Below are positions 40,097 to 40,106 of a stretch of DNA of 40,106 nucleotides, piece after piece (within the stretch, counting starts at the first letter, position 1; every line of letters begins with the position of its first letter). Below the pieces are notes generated by a model, which saw nothing but the letters and a program-made list of their open reading frames with translations, was not told the origin of the DNA and made no database searches. Made by a program: the position numbers and the translations under genes. Source of the DNA: Fusibacillus kribbianus (GTDB taxonomy: Bacteria > Bacillota > Clostridia > Lachnospirales > Lachnospiraceae); the NCBI RefSeq assembly GCF_030053595.1, contig NZ_JASGBQ010000027.1:1-40106 (forward strand), in the 5' to 3' direction.

Positions 40097-40106
40097 TATT
40101 ATCTTC

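Overview
The window looks like accessory DNA of a gut Clostridia bacterium, most likely Lachnospiraceae (Bacillota). Pointers are the low-to-mid GC with strong AGGAGG-type ribosome sites, the TTGAxx-17-TATAAT promoters, a Tn1549-like relaxase remnant, an AAA-ATPase-like/PD-(D/E)XK protein, excisionase-type HTH genes and a MobC/relaxase pair. Nearly all of it reads as one integrative mobilizable or conjugative element plus debris at its right edge.

Layout. (1) 54-5101: a small gene, a HerA/FtsK-like ATPase and a protein with a DNA/RNA non-specific endonuclease-like domain and glycine-zipper segments; this is a candidate ATPase-nuclease conflict module. (2) 5229-7194, minus strand: relaxase and MobC, with an oriT-like repeat region upstream. 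(3) 7494-19767: a consensus promoter, an excisionase-type HTH gene, then a tightly packed operon of PLD-like/SNF2 helicase, DUF4391 protein, RloC/PrrC-like zinc-hook ATPase, Type III methyltransferase Mod, a small alpha-helical (possibly HEPN) protein and Type III restriction subunit Res. (4) 19825-21399: a fusion of an SGNH hydrolase domain to a WYL-type transcription regulator. (5) 21437-27886: a membrane-anchored surface protein with InlB-like repeats, a lipoprotein ending in a WHH/HNH-type nuclease toxin domain, and a small probable immunity protein. (6) 27950-33630: the element's control and integration module: a LexA-like S24 repressor under a palindromic operator, two zinc-ribbon proteins, a small unknown, an ImmA/IrrE protease, a sigma factor behind an elaborate RNA leader, an excisionase-like gene, a four-HTH protein and a tyrosine integrase. 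(7) 33728-36205: an unknown gene and an HTH-AAA-PD-(D/E)XK protein preceded by four phased direct repeats. (8) 36206-37134: decayed DNA ending in a 3' fragment of tRNA-Arg(CCU), the probable right attachment site. (9) 37071-40096: an IS3-family element, a frameshifted relaxase C-terminus from a second element, and a TlpA-like thioredoxin that runs off the window.

How it fits together. The S24 repressor and ImmA/IrrE protease resemble the damage-responsive switch of ICEBs1-type elements. They probably gate the sigma factor, excisionase and integrase, while the relaxase, MobC and oriT allow transfer by a helper. The roughly 20 kb between mobC and the repressor is cargo. It has anti-phage functions (restriction-modification with a tRNA-nuclease-like ATPase and extra helicase) and interbacterial functions (lipoprotein nuclease toxin and immunity). 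Two hairpins with the same GGTGTCG/CGACACC stem sit at its two ends. Functional calls rest on motif reading only; no database search was run.
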